Both the position numbers and the translations under genes were made by a program. 64,000 nucleotides of DNA from Amoebophrya sp. A120. Its lineage: Eukaryota; Sar; Dinophyceae; Syndiniales; Amoebophryaceae. How positions within the stretch are numbered: the stretch's first letter is position 1; the number at the start of each line of letters is the position of its first letter. Location: assembly GCA_905178155.1 (NCBI GenBank), contig CAJINV010000001.1, positions 5,770,750-5,834,749 on the forward strand, given 5' to 3'. Shown here piece after piece: positions 27,559 through 38,197 of this stretch. Under the pieces are notes generated by a model. It did no database searches. It was not told where the DNA came from and was given only the letters and a program-made list of their open reading frames with translations.

Positions 27559-28750
27559 ACTACGGAGCGGATTGTTTATATGCAAGATAGAAGATGAGTA
27601 ACGAGAACGAGAAACGCGAAACAACGGAGACAGAAGAAACCTGAACCGTGTATGTGATCCTGTAGCTAATGAACGATAGCGGACCACAACATCACCACTC
27701 CCGGTGTTGTAGTGTATACGATGTTGAGAATGAATACTTCGACAAAAAATGAAACAAGTTTGCAGTTCTTTGTTCGTAGCCCGGCGACCTCGGTGAGCCG
27801 TTGCCGAGGGTTTTAGAAAAAAGCGTTTTGCGTAGTACCCCAGCATACTTAGTCCGGGACGGCTCTTCGTGTAGTAAAACCCCACGAGCGATAAAAACAG
27901 ATTGACGCCCCTTGTTCACGAATTTGAAGTAGAGCCCTGTCATGTACGAAGAGATTTGCCGCCTCCCTGCACACTGTGGCCGCCGGTCCCTGCATGCTTT
28001 TTCACGACAGACTGGAACATCAAATAGCGACATTTCATCGACGTTTCGGGAAGACGGAGAAAGACCGGCGTCATGCTGGTCTTTTCTTCTCGGACCTATT
28101 CTCTTAAAAACACGACAAACTTGCAGCGACCTCATTTCAGCGTCGCGTAGTTTTGCGTCTTCACAACGCGAATCAAAAACCAAAAAACTGACATGTGAAA
28201 GAAGAGACATTGTTGCTTTTTAGCATACAGCTGGGTACAGCGATGGGAAAGTGAACTCATGGCTGCGATTGCGTGTCAAGTACACGTCGCGTTGCGCGCT
28301 GACAGTGCATCTGTTTCTTCCTGGTTCATTGGCCTCGGTTTCCAGGTACTGCATTCCTCGTGTGGTCTGACGAATCCTGTGAGTCGTGGCGAATCTATTT
28401 CCATTTGACATCTAGTCGTGATGCGGCTGCACCAAACGGTTGTTGAATAATGAGGATCCTGTTTGGTGCAGGAAGTTCGGTCTGATGAATCCAAGGGAAT
28501 AAAAAAGTTTTGCTACTATATGATCGGAAGCTCTCTCCCTTAGTCGGACAGTTTCCAGCATGCACACGCATTCTTACATACTCTCTTCTACAGTCAAATT
28601 TCTTTCCTAAGCTGCTGTATACGCTGTAAGGACAAGCACACCCATTTGTTTTGCGGTTTACTCTATCTTTTCCGAATACATTTCCGCTCAATGTAAGTAC
28701 CTTGTTTGTACGCTCTAACAAGCATTGCGAAGGATTATAGTACACGAACC
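27559..28750. other. Intergenic region between SERCA and the ChaC-MazG gene
   Basis: About 1.2 kb. A minus-strand open frame (27692-28210) exists but has no recognisable features and I do not call it. A 5' untranslated exon of the next gene could start here; ATGTAAGT at 28691 shows a donor-like sequence. Confidence 0.45.
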
Positions 28751-30723
28751 ATGACGGTAGACGTAGACGCAGAGGCGGAGCACGGCTGCTGGGACGCGGC
28801 GCGCGTGACGGAGGCGGCGCGCGAGGCGGAAGAGACCGGCGCGACCAGAACCGTTTTCGGCTACGGCTCGTTGGTGTGGAAGGTCGATTTCCTATCAGAT
28901 GCAAAAATGTCTGGGTCTGGAGCAAAGCAACTTGTCATGCTAAATCTGAATGATGTAAAAATCTGTGTTGCATGCTTACCAAAAGCTGTCCACTTTTGAC
29001 CTAATCGAGAGGCAGTTTCTCATGCAGGATAGGGATGATGGAACTCTCACAGAATCTGTCATGCTATGTCCTACATGCCAGACCTCGTGGGTCATGGAAA
29101 ACCTGCATTCTAAGTGCATTGGTTGAGGACTGCCCCCTTCATCCTAAGTGCCATCAGCCATGGTATCTGGAAAACCTGCATGACAAGGCTGGCACTCTTC
29201 CAGACCCAGACATTTTTGCATTTAATATTTCCCCTTCGTGCGCAAGTTCCCGTGCTTCGTCACCGGGTTTCAGCGCCGTTTCTGGATGAAAAGTGTGGAC
29301 CACCGGGGGACGCCGGCCTTCCCGGGTCGCGTGTGTACGCTGGTGAAAACGGGGTCGGCGGAGGATCGGGTCGCGGGCATGGCCTACGAAATTTCGGCGA
29401 CCGATTTCCCGAGCGTGGTCAAAAACCTCGACTTTCGGGAGCGGCACGGCTACACACGGGACATCACGACGACCGAAGGGGGGACGGTAGAGCGACGAAG
29501 TACTATTGTCGGGGAGGAACAAAATGGTACGTCGCAGGAAAATAGATGTGAGGGAATGAACCTCCCGGAAGAAGCTGCTCCTGGTGCAACATCTGTATTT
29601 GTGTACTACTTTAGCCAAGAGATGAATAGCGGGGTGACACAATCTCGTGAGAGCTCGGACGCCCTTTCCTCACCCGATCTCCCTGCCTCATCCGCGCTCG
29701 TGCGCGACGAGGCGGTCGAGAACACCGCGTCGATCATCGCTCTTGCAGTTGGGCTATCCTGTGCAAAAGTATCGTACTCGTATAACTGCATTACAAAATC
29801 CCTCAGCATGAGAAATAGAATTTGTCGTGCGGATTTCCCTTAGGACAAAAATTTGCAATGCATGACTGCAATTACTACGAGTGCGGTACTTTTGCACAGG
29901 ATAGGGGCCATCGGGCCCGAACATCGACTACCTCAGACAACTGCGGACCGCCGTGAGGGTCCAACTGGAAACGGAAGACCCTTACCTAGAAGAGCTGCTC
30001 GCAAAAGCCGAGCAGTTTACGAGGGATAATTTTGAAGGGATCCATTCAGCCGGTGTTCCGGTAGCAAGTTGTTCGCCGAACGAAAGACACGAAATTGTAG
30101 GGACTGCAAACAATGCTGCTGAAGACGTCCCGGTGGCATCAAGTAACGAGAAACCTGTGGAGCAGGACTCCCGTCGTGGTACGGCTGCAACCGAGCAGGG
30201 GCAGCGAGCCTTGCAGGCCACGGTGGACAAGCTTTTTCAAAAGTGCCCATGGAGTCAGAGTATCCAGCCGCGCCAAATGCTAAAATTCTTGGAAAGCGAA
30301 TGCGCCGAGGTGCGGACGGAGTTGGATCGGGTAGAAAAGTGCGACGAGCAGGTGGTGATGGAGAAGATCGAAACAGGAGCCGTCCTTGACAGCAGGGTGG
30401 AAACGAAAAGTCAGAAGAAGGAGATACTTTGCTGCACCGAACTGGAGCAGGGTTCGATGCTCTCTGCGCTAGAGGAGGAACTTGGCGACGTGTTTTTCGA
30501 TGCCATGATGCTCGCAAAGGCCATTGAGCGCAAGTTTCCCGGTGTCAGTGCCGATCGCGCGAAGGCGCGGGCGGCCGAAAAGATTAGAGGGCGTTGCACT
30601 TATCTCTGGGGCACCGACGTAGCGAAGACGCCGGCGGAGTGCGAAGCAATCTACAAAAGAAGAAAACAGGAGCAGAAGGAAAAGGCTACTAAGCAAGAAG
30701 CTTTTCTTCTCGCGGAGGTATAG
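28751..30723 (+). CDS. ChaC-type gamma-glutamylcyclotransferase fused to a MazG-like domain
   Basis: The N-terminal half matches the ChaC/GCG1 family, which degrades glutathione to 5-oxoproline and Cys-Gly. It has the substrate loop FGYGSLVW (residues 36-43), GFQRRFW, SVDHRGTPAFPGRVCTL, the catalytic Glu in DFRERHGY and GPSGPNIDYL near the domain end. After a low-complexity linker comes a MazG-like all-alpha NTP pyrophosphohydrolase domain: LFQKCPWSQ, the first metal motif in LESECAEV, the second in LEEELGDVFFDAMML, then KIRGRCTYLWG. The exons are 28751-28892, 29233-29754 and 29909-30723 (492 aa). Both introns are introners plus one repeat copy, and both excisions keep frame. The C-terminal tail is Lys/Glu-rich. 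The fusion lies in one uninterrupted third exon, so it is not an artefact of gene merging at an intron. The ATG at 28751 is used; upstream the frame has only TTG. Confidence 0.88.
28893..29227. mobile_element. Introner, family A, in the ChaC domain
   Basis: At 335 bp it is the longest copy. The ends are TATCAGATGCAAAAATGTC and ...GACATTTTTGCATTTAATA. The direct repeat TTTCC is exact (28888-28892, 29228-29232). Excision gives VDFPFVRKFP in frame. The interior has TTTCTCATGCAGGATAGG and a partial internal duplication around GGAAAACCTGCAT, which explains the extra length. Confidence 0.92.
29755..29903. mobile_element. Introner, family B, in the ChaC domain
   Basis: The ends are TATCCTGTGCAAAAGTATCG and ...GGTACTTTTGCACAGGATA. 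The flanks are TGGGC and GGGGC (29750-29754, 29904-29908), one mismatch. Excision yields AVGPSGPNIDYL, the expected ChaC sequence. The interior has CAGCATGAGAAATAGAATTT. Confidence 0.93.
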
Positions 30724-31545
30724 GTTTTCATCTGCACGCAAAGTTTGTTTTGATGGCTCCGTCGCTATTTCACGCAATGCACAAGAAGAAGAAAATGAAA
30801 AGAACCAGGCGCAAGTCATGTATCAAGTGTTCGACAGCATGCGAGCACGATAGTAGTCTCCGCATCTTAGCTTTTCCGTTCGGAATTAGTGACACGTTTT
30901 TTGTCTTCGTTCTCGTGACGGGATTTATTTCGGTCTTTCGTTCGACGTTTTCTCTTCGCTCACATCGTCTTTTATCGTTTTTGTCGCTGACTGCGCGACG
31001 TCTAATGTCGGTCTCACTGTCTCTTCTTGCTTTGTCATCGCGTGTGACCAAGCTTCGGTTTTTCGTTCACTCTTCGTCACCACGTTTCGTTCTTCGTCGT
31101 TGGTCTCGTTCTGTACAGAATATAATGCCTTGATGGAGCAAAGCAGTATCTTGGAATTTGTTTTGATGTTTTCCGACAGTTGCCCGCAAGGCTCATCAAT
31201 ACAATTCTAAATTTCATGCAACTAAGCACCATACCCCTTCGATTGTTGCATCCCCGCAACAAGTAAAATTAGATATTTGACGTGTTATAATCATTCTTAC
31301 GGTAAGAGCTCACGTACTCTGATAAAGATTTCACAAGTGCACAACGAAAGTCGACACACGTAGCTTGATTTTGGTATAGTTCCTTGGTGCGACCAGGGAA
31401 CGAAACGGGCAAAATTTTGCGGCAACGCAAGCAACGGAGTACCAACATCAGGGCACGGAGACCGCACGCGCTCACCAGCCCTCTCCCTTCGCAGCTTTCG
31501 GTGATCCAGGTCCGGCTGAACGCACCAGGAAGCAGAAGAAGAAAC
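30724..31545. other. Intergenic region
   Basis: About 820 bp with pyrimidine-rich stretches (30950-31100); no supported gene. Confidence 0.5.
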
Positions 31546-32311
31546 ATGGACGGCACAGCACCGAGGTCACCGCCGCGGTCCGCAAGGCCGGTGGTCGTGG
31601 CAAATAAGCCCCCGCGCGAGTTTCGAAAAGTCTTTTCCGACGCGGTGTTCCGGTGGGGTAGTTTGTTCTTTTCGCTGAACTCGATTTTGGAGGGCATGGC
31701 CCTGCTTTTCGTGCTGTACTCGCAGAAGCAGCGGGATCGGCCGAATTCGGTGCTGTTCAGCACGCGCCAGAACAGGATAAGCCCGCTGCTCGCGTGGGCG
31801 CTGGCGATCATCTGCTCCGTCCGGGCGGCCTGCCTGGCCTACGTGTTCTACCAGGGTTTGTGGCGGCGACACCAGCGGCCCCTGTTCGTGGTCAGCTTGA
31901 GCGGTTTCATCTTCTTGCTGGCCTTTCACCTGTTCGAGGTCCCGAAGAAAATCGACCGCGCCACGGGCAGACGCTTCACGGACTGGGAAAGTTACAGGCA
32001 CGACCTCTTTCTCTACGTCGACGTAGTCGGCTTCGTCTTCACCCTGGCCGCCAGCATCGTCGTCACGGCGCGCATTCGACAGGTCGATAACGCCAAGGAG
32101 GTACTTACTTATGATGGATTTGTGCAGCTGGTGTGGCTTTTGCGATCATACAGTAGCACCAGAGAGAAATGATAAGTCAAGGCTGTTTATGTTCTGCTAG
32201 GAAGGTGTGTTGGATGTTGTCTTCAATTTATTGGTTACGATCACGCAGCACAACATGGAATATCACGATGTTGCCCAAAAAAATACAGCTTCGCGCCCTG
32301 AGAAAAGCTAA
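31546..32311 (+). CDS. Small multi-pass membrane protein, 3' end ambiguous
   Basis: The family is unknown. Exon 1 (31546-32100, ATG at 31546) encodes a Pro/Arg-rich N-terminus, then four hydrophobic helices: WGSLFFSLNSILEGMALLFV, LLAWALAIICSVRAACLAYV, LFVVSLSGFIFLLAFHLF and FLYVDVVGFVFTLAASIVV. A GT-AG intron (32101-32200) follows. With the acceptor at 32200 the protein continues EGVLDVVFNLLVTITQHNM and stops at 32311 (221 aa). An alternative acceptor AAG at 32204 switches to a second frame that stays open to 32711 and ends with a PPQEVRSPEEVRPPPQEV repeat. The two outcomes differ entirely in their C-terminal tail. The first looks more protein-like; the second has an internal repeat that argues for coding too. 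Confidence 0.65.
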
Positions 32312-33659
32312 GACCGCGGCGGGCCCGGCACAGACGGGTGCATACGCTACTATGGACAGAAGTTCCCCCGTCGAGCGCATTGAGCGGCTCTCGCCTGACG
32401 CTCCTCGCCTGACGGCTCTCGCCTGGCGCATGCAGCCGCAACTCGCCGCGCAACCGTTCTTAACGGGCGACAGTAGGGACACGCTAGCGATAGCCCTTTC
32501 CAGTGAGGGGGCGGAGAGCGACACCGCCGGTGGTGCAAACGCAAACTTGCAGGCGTCTGAGGCAGTCCCTAGAAGTTCCCAAGGCACTCTTCGAGTTGGA
32601 ACTCTGCAGGGCTTTCAGAGAACCGTCACGTTGAAAAAAATGCGGAGCCGAGGACCGCCTCAAGAAGTCAGATCACCTGAAGAAGTCAGACCTCCACCTC
32701 AAGAAGTGTAGAACTAGCTCCATACATACGTTATCGTTACTTTTTTGTGCATTTCTAGAATTAGGTACAAGTAGGCTCATGCAATATCCAAAACCATAGA
32801 GGTATATCGGTTGTTATTCCACTTGAATAATTAGTCCCGAAGTTTTAGGCAACATACCCTGTTGCGATACCATAGATAGAAGAAAACACCCCTCTTCAAC
32901 ACCGGGATGGAAAAAGTTGCACACTTTGCAGCATTCTCTATCGCCGGTGCTAGATAAAATACGCGGTTGTAGAGATCTTGTCTCACCGCGACACTAAACT
33001 ACTTGCTAGCACAAATTTCATACCATCGTTTTCTGCTTCTAGAAATTTCAGCTCCTCCCTCGACGCACATATTCAGAGAAAAGCAGTTAACCTATACCAG
33101 GACGATGCGAAGACCTGCCTATTTACCCATAGGCTCAGGTTGAAGCAAAAAAGAGAAGGTAGTCTAGTCCCACAAATTACAAAGAAATATTTTACATATT
33201 TTATCAATTTTACGCTCTTTTTCTTTCGCGAAATCATTTGACTTTTTACGACGAATAAAGTCCGAAGGCGAGGTGAACAATCACAATCCAAAAACAAACC
33301 GCAAATCACACAGCTGGAGAAGTAAAAAGGCACTCGCATTCAACGGCACACCCCTGCATCACCATCAGACGTCTGTTCGTGGGTTGTCGTCCCTTGACAT
33401 TATTCTGACAGATCATCCGTGGTCGAGAGTTGCGCGTAACAACTTAATACAACAAGAGAGATCTTCACGATGAAATGAACAAGGCGATGAGTGAAGAGAA
33501 GTATCTTTTACAAGCAGCAGGTAAAAAACTTGACTAGGCAGCAAAAAAATGGTGCGCGAAGGTCGGGACTTGGCTGAGCCATAGACCCTGCTCTGGGGGA
33601 GAGAAGCCTGTGCTCCCGCGTCTGCCAGCACAACAAGCTCGGTCGGATTTGAAGGTGCC
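32312..33659. other. AT-rich intergenic region, with an open frame to 32711
   Basis: The first 400 bases stay open in one frame (see the preceding gene) and may be an alternative tail. From about 32712 to 33620 the DNA is AT-rich with no open frame of note, and probably holds the promoter of the methyltransferase gene. Confidence 0.45.
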
Positions 33660-35103
33660 ATGCGCGATGGGGATGGGCAGGAGCGCGGCTGTTGCCCAGG
33701 ATGCATCAAGAAGTACGCCTTCCGTCCCGGACTGGACTGGCGGGACTTATCGAAGTCCTGCATGGAGTTCCGTCCGGTGGCGGCCTCCGCAGCAGGCAGC
33801 TCGGGCAAGGGCAGCAGCAGCAGTGGCACCTCTACGCGCGGCCCTCGTCCCGCAAGCAGTTCTTGCGGTTCGGCCGGCGGATCTTCTTCGGATACAAATG
33901 GTACAACCACAAAAGAGAAAGAAGATGACACTGTAGTTCTTTGCACTACTACAACAGCGGCTGAAGAAGTTGATAACAGCAACCTGTGTTCCCACTGCGG
34001 GTGCGACGCCTCCGAGCACGAGTTTGTCGTTTTGTCCGAGCGGGAAAGCGTGCTCTTCTCGCAGCTCCGGCCTGTGTTCCGGCAGCGCGAGTTTTCGGTG
34101 ACCTCGGGCGTGCATATGACAGTGCACAACTCCCCCTCCCCCTCATGTGTCATGCAAAATACCAAATCCATCCTTTGCCCTGTGGCACTGCTTGCATGAC
34201 AGATTCCCGAAGCCGAAACAGCACTACAATCAGTCGTAAATTTCTCATGCAAAAGCTGCATCTGTGCCAGGACTCGTGTTGCTACGGATGCCATCCAAAG
34301 CAGGGGGAGGGGGAGTTGTGCAGTTTCATAGTGCAGCTCGCCGTGTCCGCGAGCCACAAACTTGCACGGGAGTTGGGCGAACCGGATATGCACTGCAAAA
34401 GTATCGTACTAGTAGGAATTGCATGACAAATTTGTTCAAGAAGAAAGCTGGATTTTGTAATGCTGATTCAGGTAAGAAACAAGATTTGTCATGCGCTGTA
34501 CCTGCAATCTATACGAGTGCGATACTTTTGCACTGCATACCGGAGCGGCACCAGCAATTTACCTACGGGGAAATTTTGGAAAACACCTTCCTCCCGCTGA
34601 TCAACCGGCTCTGGACGGAGTTTCGGCCCGTGAACAACCGGCGGTCCTTCGGCGGCACCTTTTACGACCTGGGCTGCGGGCTCGGGAAGGCCGCTTTATT
34701 GGCCGCCTGCAGCGACTGGGGCTTCGAAAGCGCGGTCGGGGTGGAGCTGCTGCCCGACCTGCTCGACAAGGCCGAAAACCTGAAGACTGCCGTGCTGCGA
34801 GACCAGGCGTGTGCGGCCGTGAGACCGCGGCTGGAGACGGTGAGTTTCGAGAAGGCGGACCTGAACGAGTACGTGGTGCCCGCGGACGCGCGGGTCGTGT
34901 TTGTCGCGGCGACCATGTTCAAGTCCGATCTTCTGCTGAATATTAGGAAAAATCTTCGGCAGGTGGACCCGGTAAACACGTTGATCATCACGCTGCAGCA
35001 CGTTCTGAAGGACGTCGTCGTGCGCGAGGAGGTGAAAATTGCGTGCACGTGGGGCATGACCAAGGCCGTCGTGTGCCAGCTGGCGGACAACGAGGACAAG
35101 TAG
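33660..35103 (+). CDS. Class I SAM methyltransferase, DOT1-like core
   Basis: The exons are 33660-34114, 34336-34386 and 34545-35103 (354 aa, in frame). Both introns are introners with one repeat copy. The N-terminal part is Cys-rich: CCPGC near residue 11, then after a Ser/Gly linker LCSHCGCDASEHEF, which may bind zinc. The C-terminal part is a SAM-binding Rossmann fold: YGEILENTF, motif I YDLGCGLGKAALLAA, the acidic end of strand 2 in AVGVELLPDLLDKA, FEKADLNEY (motif III region), VVFVAATMF and a late strand LIITLQHVL. The order of YGE, DLGCGLGK and VGVE resembles DOT1-type H3K79 methyltransferases, but target and class remain open. The 51-base middle exon encodes only AVSASHKLARELGEP. Confidence 0.8.
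34115..34330. mobile_element. Introner, family C, in the methyltransferase gene
   Basis: The ends are TATGACAGTGCACAACTCCC and ...GTTGTGCAGTTTCATA, with a C-run/G-run pair (CCCCCTCCCC and GGGGGAGGGGG) inside. The direct repeat GTGCA is exact (34110-34114, 34331-34335). Excision gives VTSGVQLAVSASHK in frame. Confidence 0.92.
34387..34539. mobile_element. Introner, family B, in the methyltransferase gene
   Basis: The ends are TATGCACTGCAAAAGTATCG and ...GATACTTTTGCACTGCATA. The direct repeat CCGGA is exact (34382-34386, 34540-34544). Excision gives GEPERHQQFTYGEIL. The interior is more diverged than in the other two family B copies. Confidence 0.93.
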
Positions 35104-35509
35104 TCCAGGTCTAGTGTCCTGCGAGGGTGTCGGCGTGCGCAAATTTTCGAGGAGCTCTAGTAGCTACATTGTCGTGGTCATGATTTGCAGAGACGAGGGT
35201 CGATTTTTTCAATCGCCGATTGCAGTTTTTTCCCGGCGCCGACCAAGCAAGAACAGGCGGATTCCGGTCGCGGGAAGAAGGGCGGCACGAGCACTCTTGG
35301 CTTTGCTCCACTTTTGAGGCATTTTCGAGCGTGCGTGAATTTCCGGTGGTCGGACACACTTTTCCAAGAATCTGATTTTTCGCCCGGAGTTTTTTGCACC
35401 ACGGTGGCTGGAGACTAGCCGCTTTGTTTGTGCGACGAAGGAGGAGGATGGGGCCGAGTCTAACGTTTCCAAAATCTGGAGCCGCGTTTCAACAGTTTCT
35501 TATTGTAAA
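35104..35509. other. Intergenic region
   Basis: About 400 bp with no supported gene; open frames on both strands look incidental. Confidence 0.45.
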
Positions 35510-35788
35510 ATGAGTTTTGACCAATTATCTAAGATTGTCGTAGGGCCAGACGCTTTCTGCGACGTCGACGAAAAAACCTCTGCTGAGGTGCTGTCGCAAC
35601 TTGGGGGTGTTTCATGGACGCTTTGGCGCTTCTTTTTGGTCGAGTGGCAGGGTTGTAGTGAAGCCCTGACTGGAGTTTCGAGGCGAGCCATTTTTAGTAC
35701 GGCTCAAACAAACTTGCTGAGGACCTGGAGTGCTTACAAACTACTACTGGAGGACAAGGAACAAGCATGTACAGCAGAGAGTTCGTGG
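35510..35788 (+). CDS. Possible small protein or 5' exon
   Basis: An ATG-started frame encodes 93 aa (MSFDQLSKIVVGPDAF onward, with VLSQLGGVSWTLWRFF) and is followed directly by a strong donor-like sequence (GTAAGC at 35789). The composition looks protein-like, without a recognised family. It may be a first exon whose partner lies in the next gene, but no acceptor I tried kept frame with that gene. It could also be a separate small gene with stop at 35791. Confidence 0.35.
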
Positions 35789-35934
35789 TAAGCAGTTAGA
35801 GTGGATTCAAGTAACTGCTTGCGATGCTTTGTTAGGTGGGTTTGTTCTTTTCTGGGTACGTACTCACGTGCTCGTACACACAATTAGTTCCACGAGGAAA
35901 CCACAAAAACTGTGGATCGTCGAACAGCTATTGT

Positions 35935-37180
35935 ATGAAAGTAATGTCCCGCGCCCTGCAGCGATGTTGCTGTCCGAAGCGGCAGCGCGAGGTGCCCAGT
36001 AACGGTCTCGAACGAGTGGATATCTCGGACAGTGCGGTAGAACTGGACCAGCTGTCATTTTATTCTGTCGCGTCGGAGTGGGACCCTACCACCTGGAATC
36101 CCGATCGCTCGAATCCGGTTGTCCTTGCCGACCAACCAGACGCGGGTGACGAGGAAGTGAGTGAAGTGTCAGAAGGACGCGAAAATTATACGGACGACCG
36201 TGGCCCTGCGCGGAAGAAACCGGTGACGCCCCGCGCAAAGGTTTTGCAGAAGAAGGCTTCGGGTTCGCCGCGCAAGAAAAAATCACCCGAGCAGCAAGTG
36301 GGACAGCAATTAGGCAAGAGAAAAAAAGAGGAAAATAATGAAGCGGTAAAAATACCCCCTCCCCCAGTAATCCCGGCCCCCGCGCGTCCCGTCCCGGTCG
36401 ATCCTTTCGAGCGGTGGCTGCCCATGCGCGTGGAGAGCGTGGTCAGTGCCAGGTACGCAAACCCCGAACAGAAATCGCCGCTGCTTGCCCCGCTGCAGGA
36501 GGCCGTGTTCATGCGAGAGCCACCGGCCGAAGTAGCGCGGACGCTGAAGCAGACGTCGGAGACGTCCCCGGTGGTGTTTCTGATCTCGCGGTCGAAGAAT
36601 CTGAACACCGTGGTGTACCGGGTCAAGGAGAACGTCCAGTGGGGAATCGACCCGCAGCCTTTGGAAGCGCATTGGGAGGACTTTGCCTTCAAATTGAAAA
36701 AGGACGGCAAGTATTCTGCGGACTTGAACTTGCTGGACCGCACCGCCTACGGGATTAAAAAGCAGAAGTACCGAAAAGAGACCGACTCTTACGTGATCAA
36801 CTTGACCGCCCTCCCGCAGGCGGACGTGGAGCTGGTCCGCCCGGGGGCCCGGTTCTCGCGGCCCGTGTGCTACGTGTCGATCAATGGGAAGCGGTCCGTC
36901 GTGTTTCACATTTACGCCCAGGCGGTCGAGGGCGCCTGGCTGCCAGTTCCGGTGTACGTGAACGCGCACGGCTGGGACCCGCACACTATGAACTGCAAAA
37001 GTATCGTATTTGTATAAATGCATCACAAATTTCCTCAGCATGAGAAATAAAATTTGTCATGCGGATTTGCCTTGAGACAAAGATTTGCAATGCAAGCCTT
37101 GCATTTATACGAATGCGATACTTTTGCACATGATACACACCGGCGAAGAACAGATCGAAGAAGTGTTGAAGAAGAAGTAG
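35935..37180 (+). CDS. DUF4833-like protein with disordered N-terminus
   Basis: The exons are 35935-36986 and 37141-37180 (363 aa). The intron is an introner plus one repeat copy. The N-terminus has a CCC cluster (RCCCPKRQ) that could be acylated, followed by an acidic and a Lys/Pro-rich disordered stretch to about residue 155. The C-terminal 200 residues contain VVFLISRSKNLNTVVYRV, LEAHWEDFAFK, LNLLDRTAYGIK and VYVNAHGWDPHTGEEQIE. This order (RSKN-N-VVY, a Trp strand, L-YG(I/V)K, final strand with G) matches my memory of DUF4833, a domain of unknown function known mainly from bacteria. The start at 35935 or the ATG at 35944 is possible. The last exon is only 40 bases, created by the introner close to the stop. 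Confidence 0.75.
36987..37135. mobile_element. Introner, family B, in the DUF4833-like gene
   Basis: The ends are TATGAACTGCAAAAGTATCG and ...GATACTTTTGCACATGATA. The direct repeat CACAC is exact (36982-36986, 37136-37140). Excision gives DPHTGEEQIEEVLKKK and stop. The interior is close to the copy at 29755 (CAGCATGAGAAATAAAATTT). Confidence 0.94.
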
Positions 37181-37684
37181 AGGAGCTTATTCAAGCAGAA
37201 TGTGATTGATACTGGTGCGGTCTGCAGATGACACAGAAACCTATCGTTTTCGTTTCCGTTTCGCACGTTTATTCTTGGCACAGAGTTCTTTGGTGGCTCG
37301 ACGTGCTGCTCATCCGATCCGGACGTCCTGCTGTGGCACAGTGAACAAACGACGAAACCTGGAAGATGAGGACCTTAGGAGGACGTTGTTCTGCTCTTTG
37401 TCCGCTCGGTGGTCGGTCGTATAATCGTGATTCTCTGCTTTTCATCCAGCTGAGTTTCGAGCGACGGCGAGCAGGGACCACAGAGGTGCGACTCCGTTCT
37501 CGGTATCGACGGAGATGATGACAACACGTAGTTAAGCAAGATTCTCTCCTGTAAACTGGCTGTCAGGTGGCTGTCGGTCCCGATTCCACCAAGTATAGAA
37601 CACAGAAGTCCTCGCTGGCTTCAAGCAACGGCATCTGTCATTCGTTCATTGAGGTCGCAGACAGAAGACATCCAACACGAAAAA
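37181..37684. other. Intergenic region
   Basis: About 500 bp with no supported gene. Confidence 0.45.
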
Positions 37685-38197
37685 ATGTACGACGAAGAAG
37701 TGCGGTTTGCCCTGCGCCTCTTCGTGGACGGTCTCGCGCCGGAGCGAAAGAAAAATGGCATTTCGCTGAAGGTTCTGACTCTGTTCCTCAAGTCGATTGG
37801 TGTCCACGGAGCTTCGAAGGCTCCGGCGGCGCTCGGCAAATCTTCGGAACGGCAGCTGTTTTACGCGCTGGGTGGGCGGCAGGGCCCTTTCACAGAGGAC
37901 GAGGTGTGCGAGCTGGTAGCGAAGTTGAGCAACTCGGAGCTGGAGCGCGTGCGCGTAGAGAAGGCGTTGCGACAGCTGCGGTCGAAAGAAGATTTTCTGC
38001 GCGCCGCTGGGAGCTTCGGCCTCGTGGACTGTTTGCGCTTATCGTCCGCGGAGTTGAAGTTCCTCGACTTTCTGGTGGCGGACGAGGAGGGCGCGCCAAA
38101 TGTTTTCGCGTACGACTTCAAAAGTTCGTTTGGGAAGAAAAAGGAAAAAGCGGTAGATTTTGAGCCTATGAAGAAGTACCTCGGGTACGCTGGGTAA
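37685..38197 (+). CDS. Unknown 170-aa helical protein
   Basis: This is a single exon with an ATG at 37685. I do not recognise the family. The sequence is mostly helix-forming and charged: MYDEEVRFALRLFVDGLAPE, KVLTLFLKSIGV, a loop with LGGRQGPFTEDEVCELVAKL, a helix ELERVRVEKALRQLRSKEDF, and RLSSAELKFLDFLVADEEGA, then a basic KSSFGKKKEKAVDF. The FTEDEV and LSSAEL helices look like the starts of EF-hand-type or calponin-like helices, but no calcium loop is visible. There is no signal peptide or membrane helix. Confidence 0.7.
   Translation: MYDEEVRFALRLFVDGLAPERKKNGISLKVLTLFLKSIGVHGASKAPAALGKSSERQLFYALGGRQGPFTEDEVCELVAKLSNSELERVRVEKALRQLRSKEDFLRAAGSFGLVDCLRLSSAELKFLDFLVADEEGAPNVFAYDFKSSFGKKKEKAVDFEPMKKYLGYAG

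Noticed and set aside
27692-28210. 172-aa minus-strand frame after SERCA
   Set aside because: No recognisable features; it would be the only minus-strand gene in the window.
30750-31133. 127-aa plus-strand frame in the intergenic region
   Set aside because: Ser/Leu/Phe-rich translation from a pyrimidine-rich stretch; no start context or similarity.
33413-34393. 326-aa open frame on the minus strand
   Set aside because: It lies antisense to the methyltransferase exon and runs through an introner; the plus-strand frame has clear domains.
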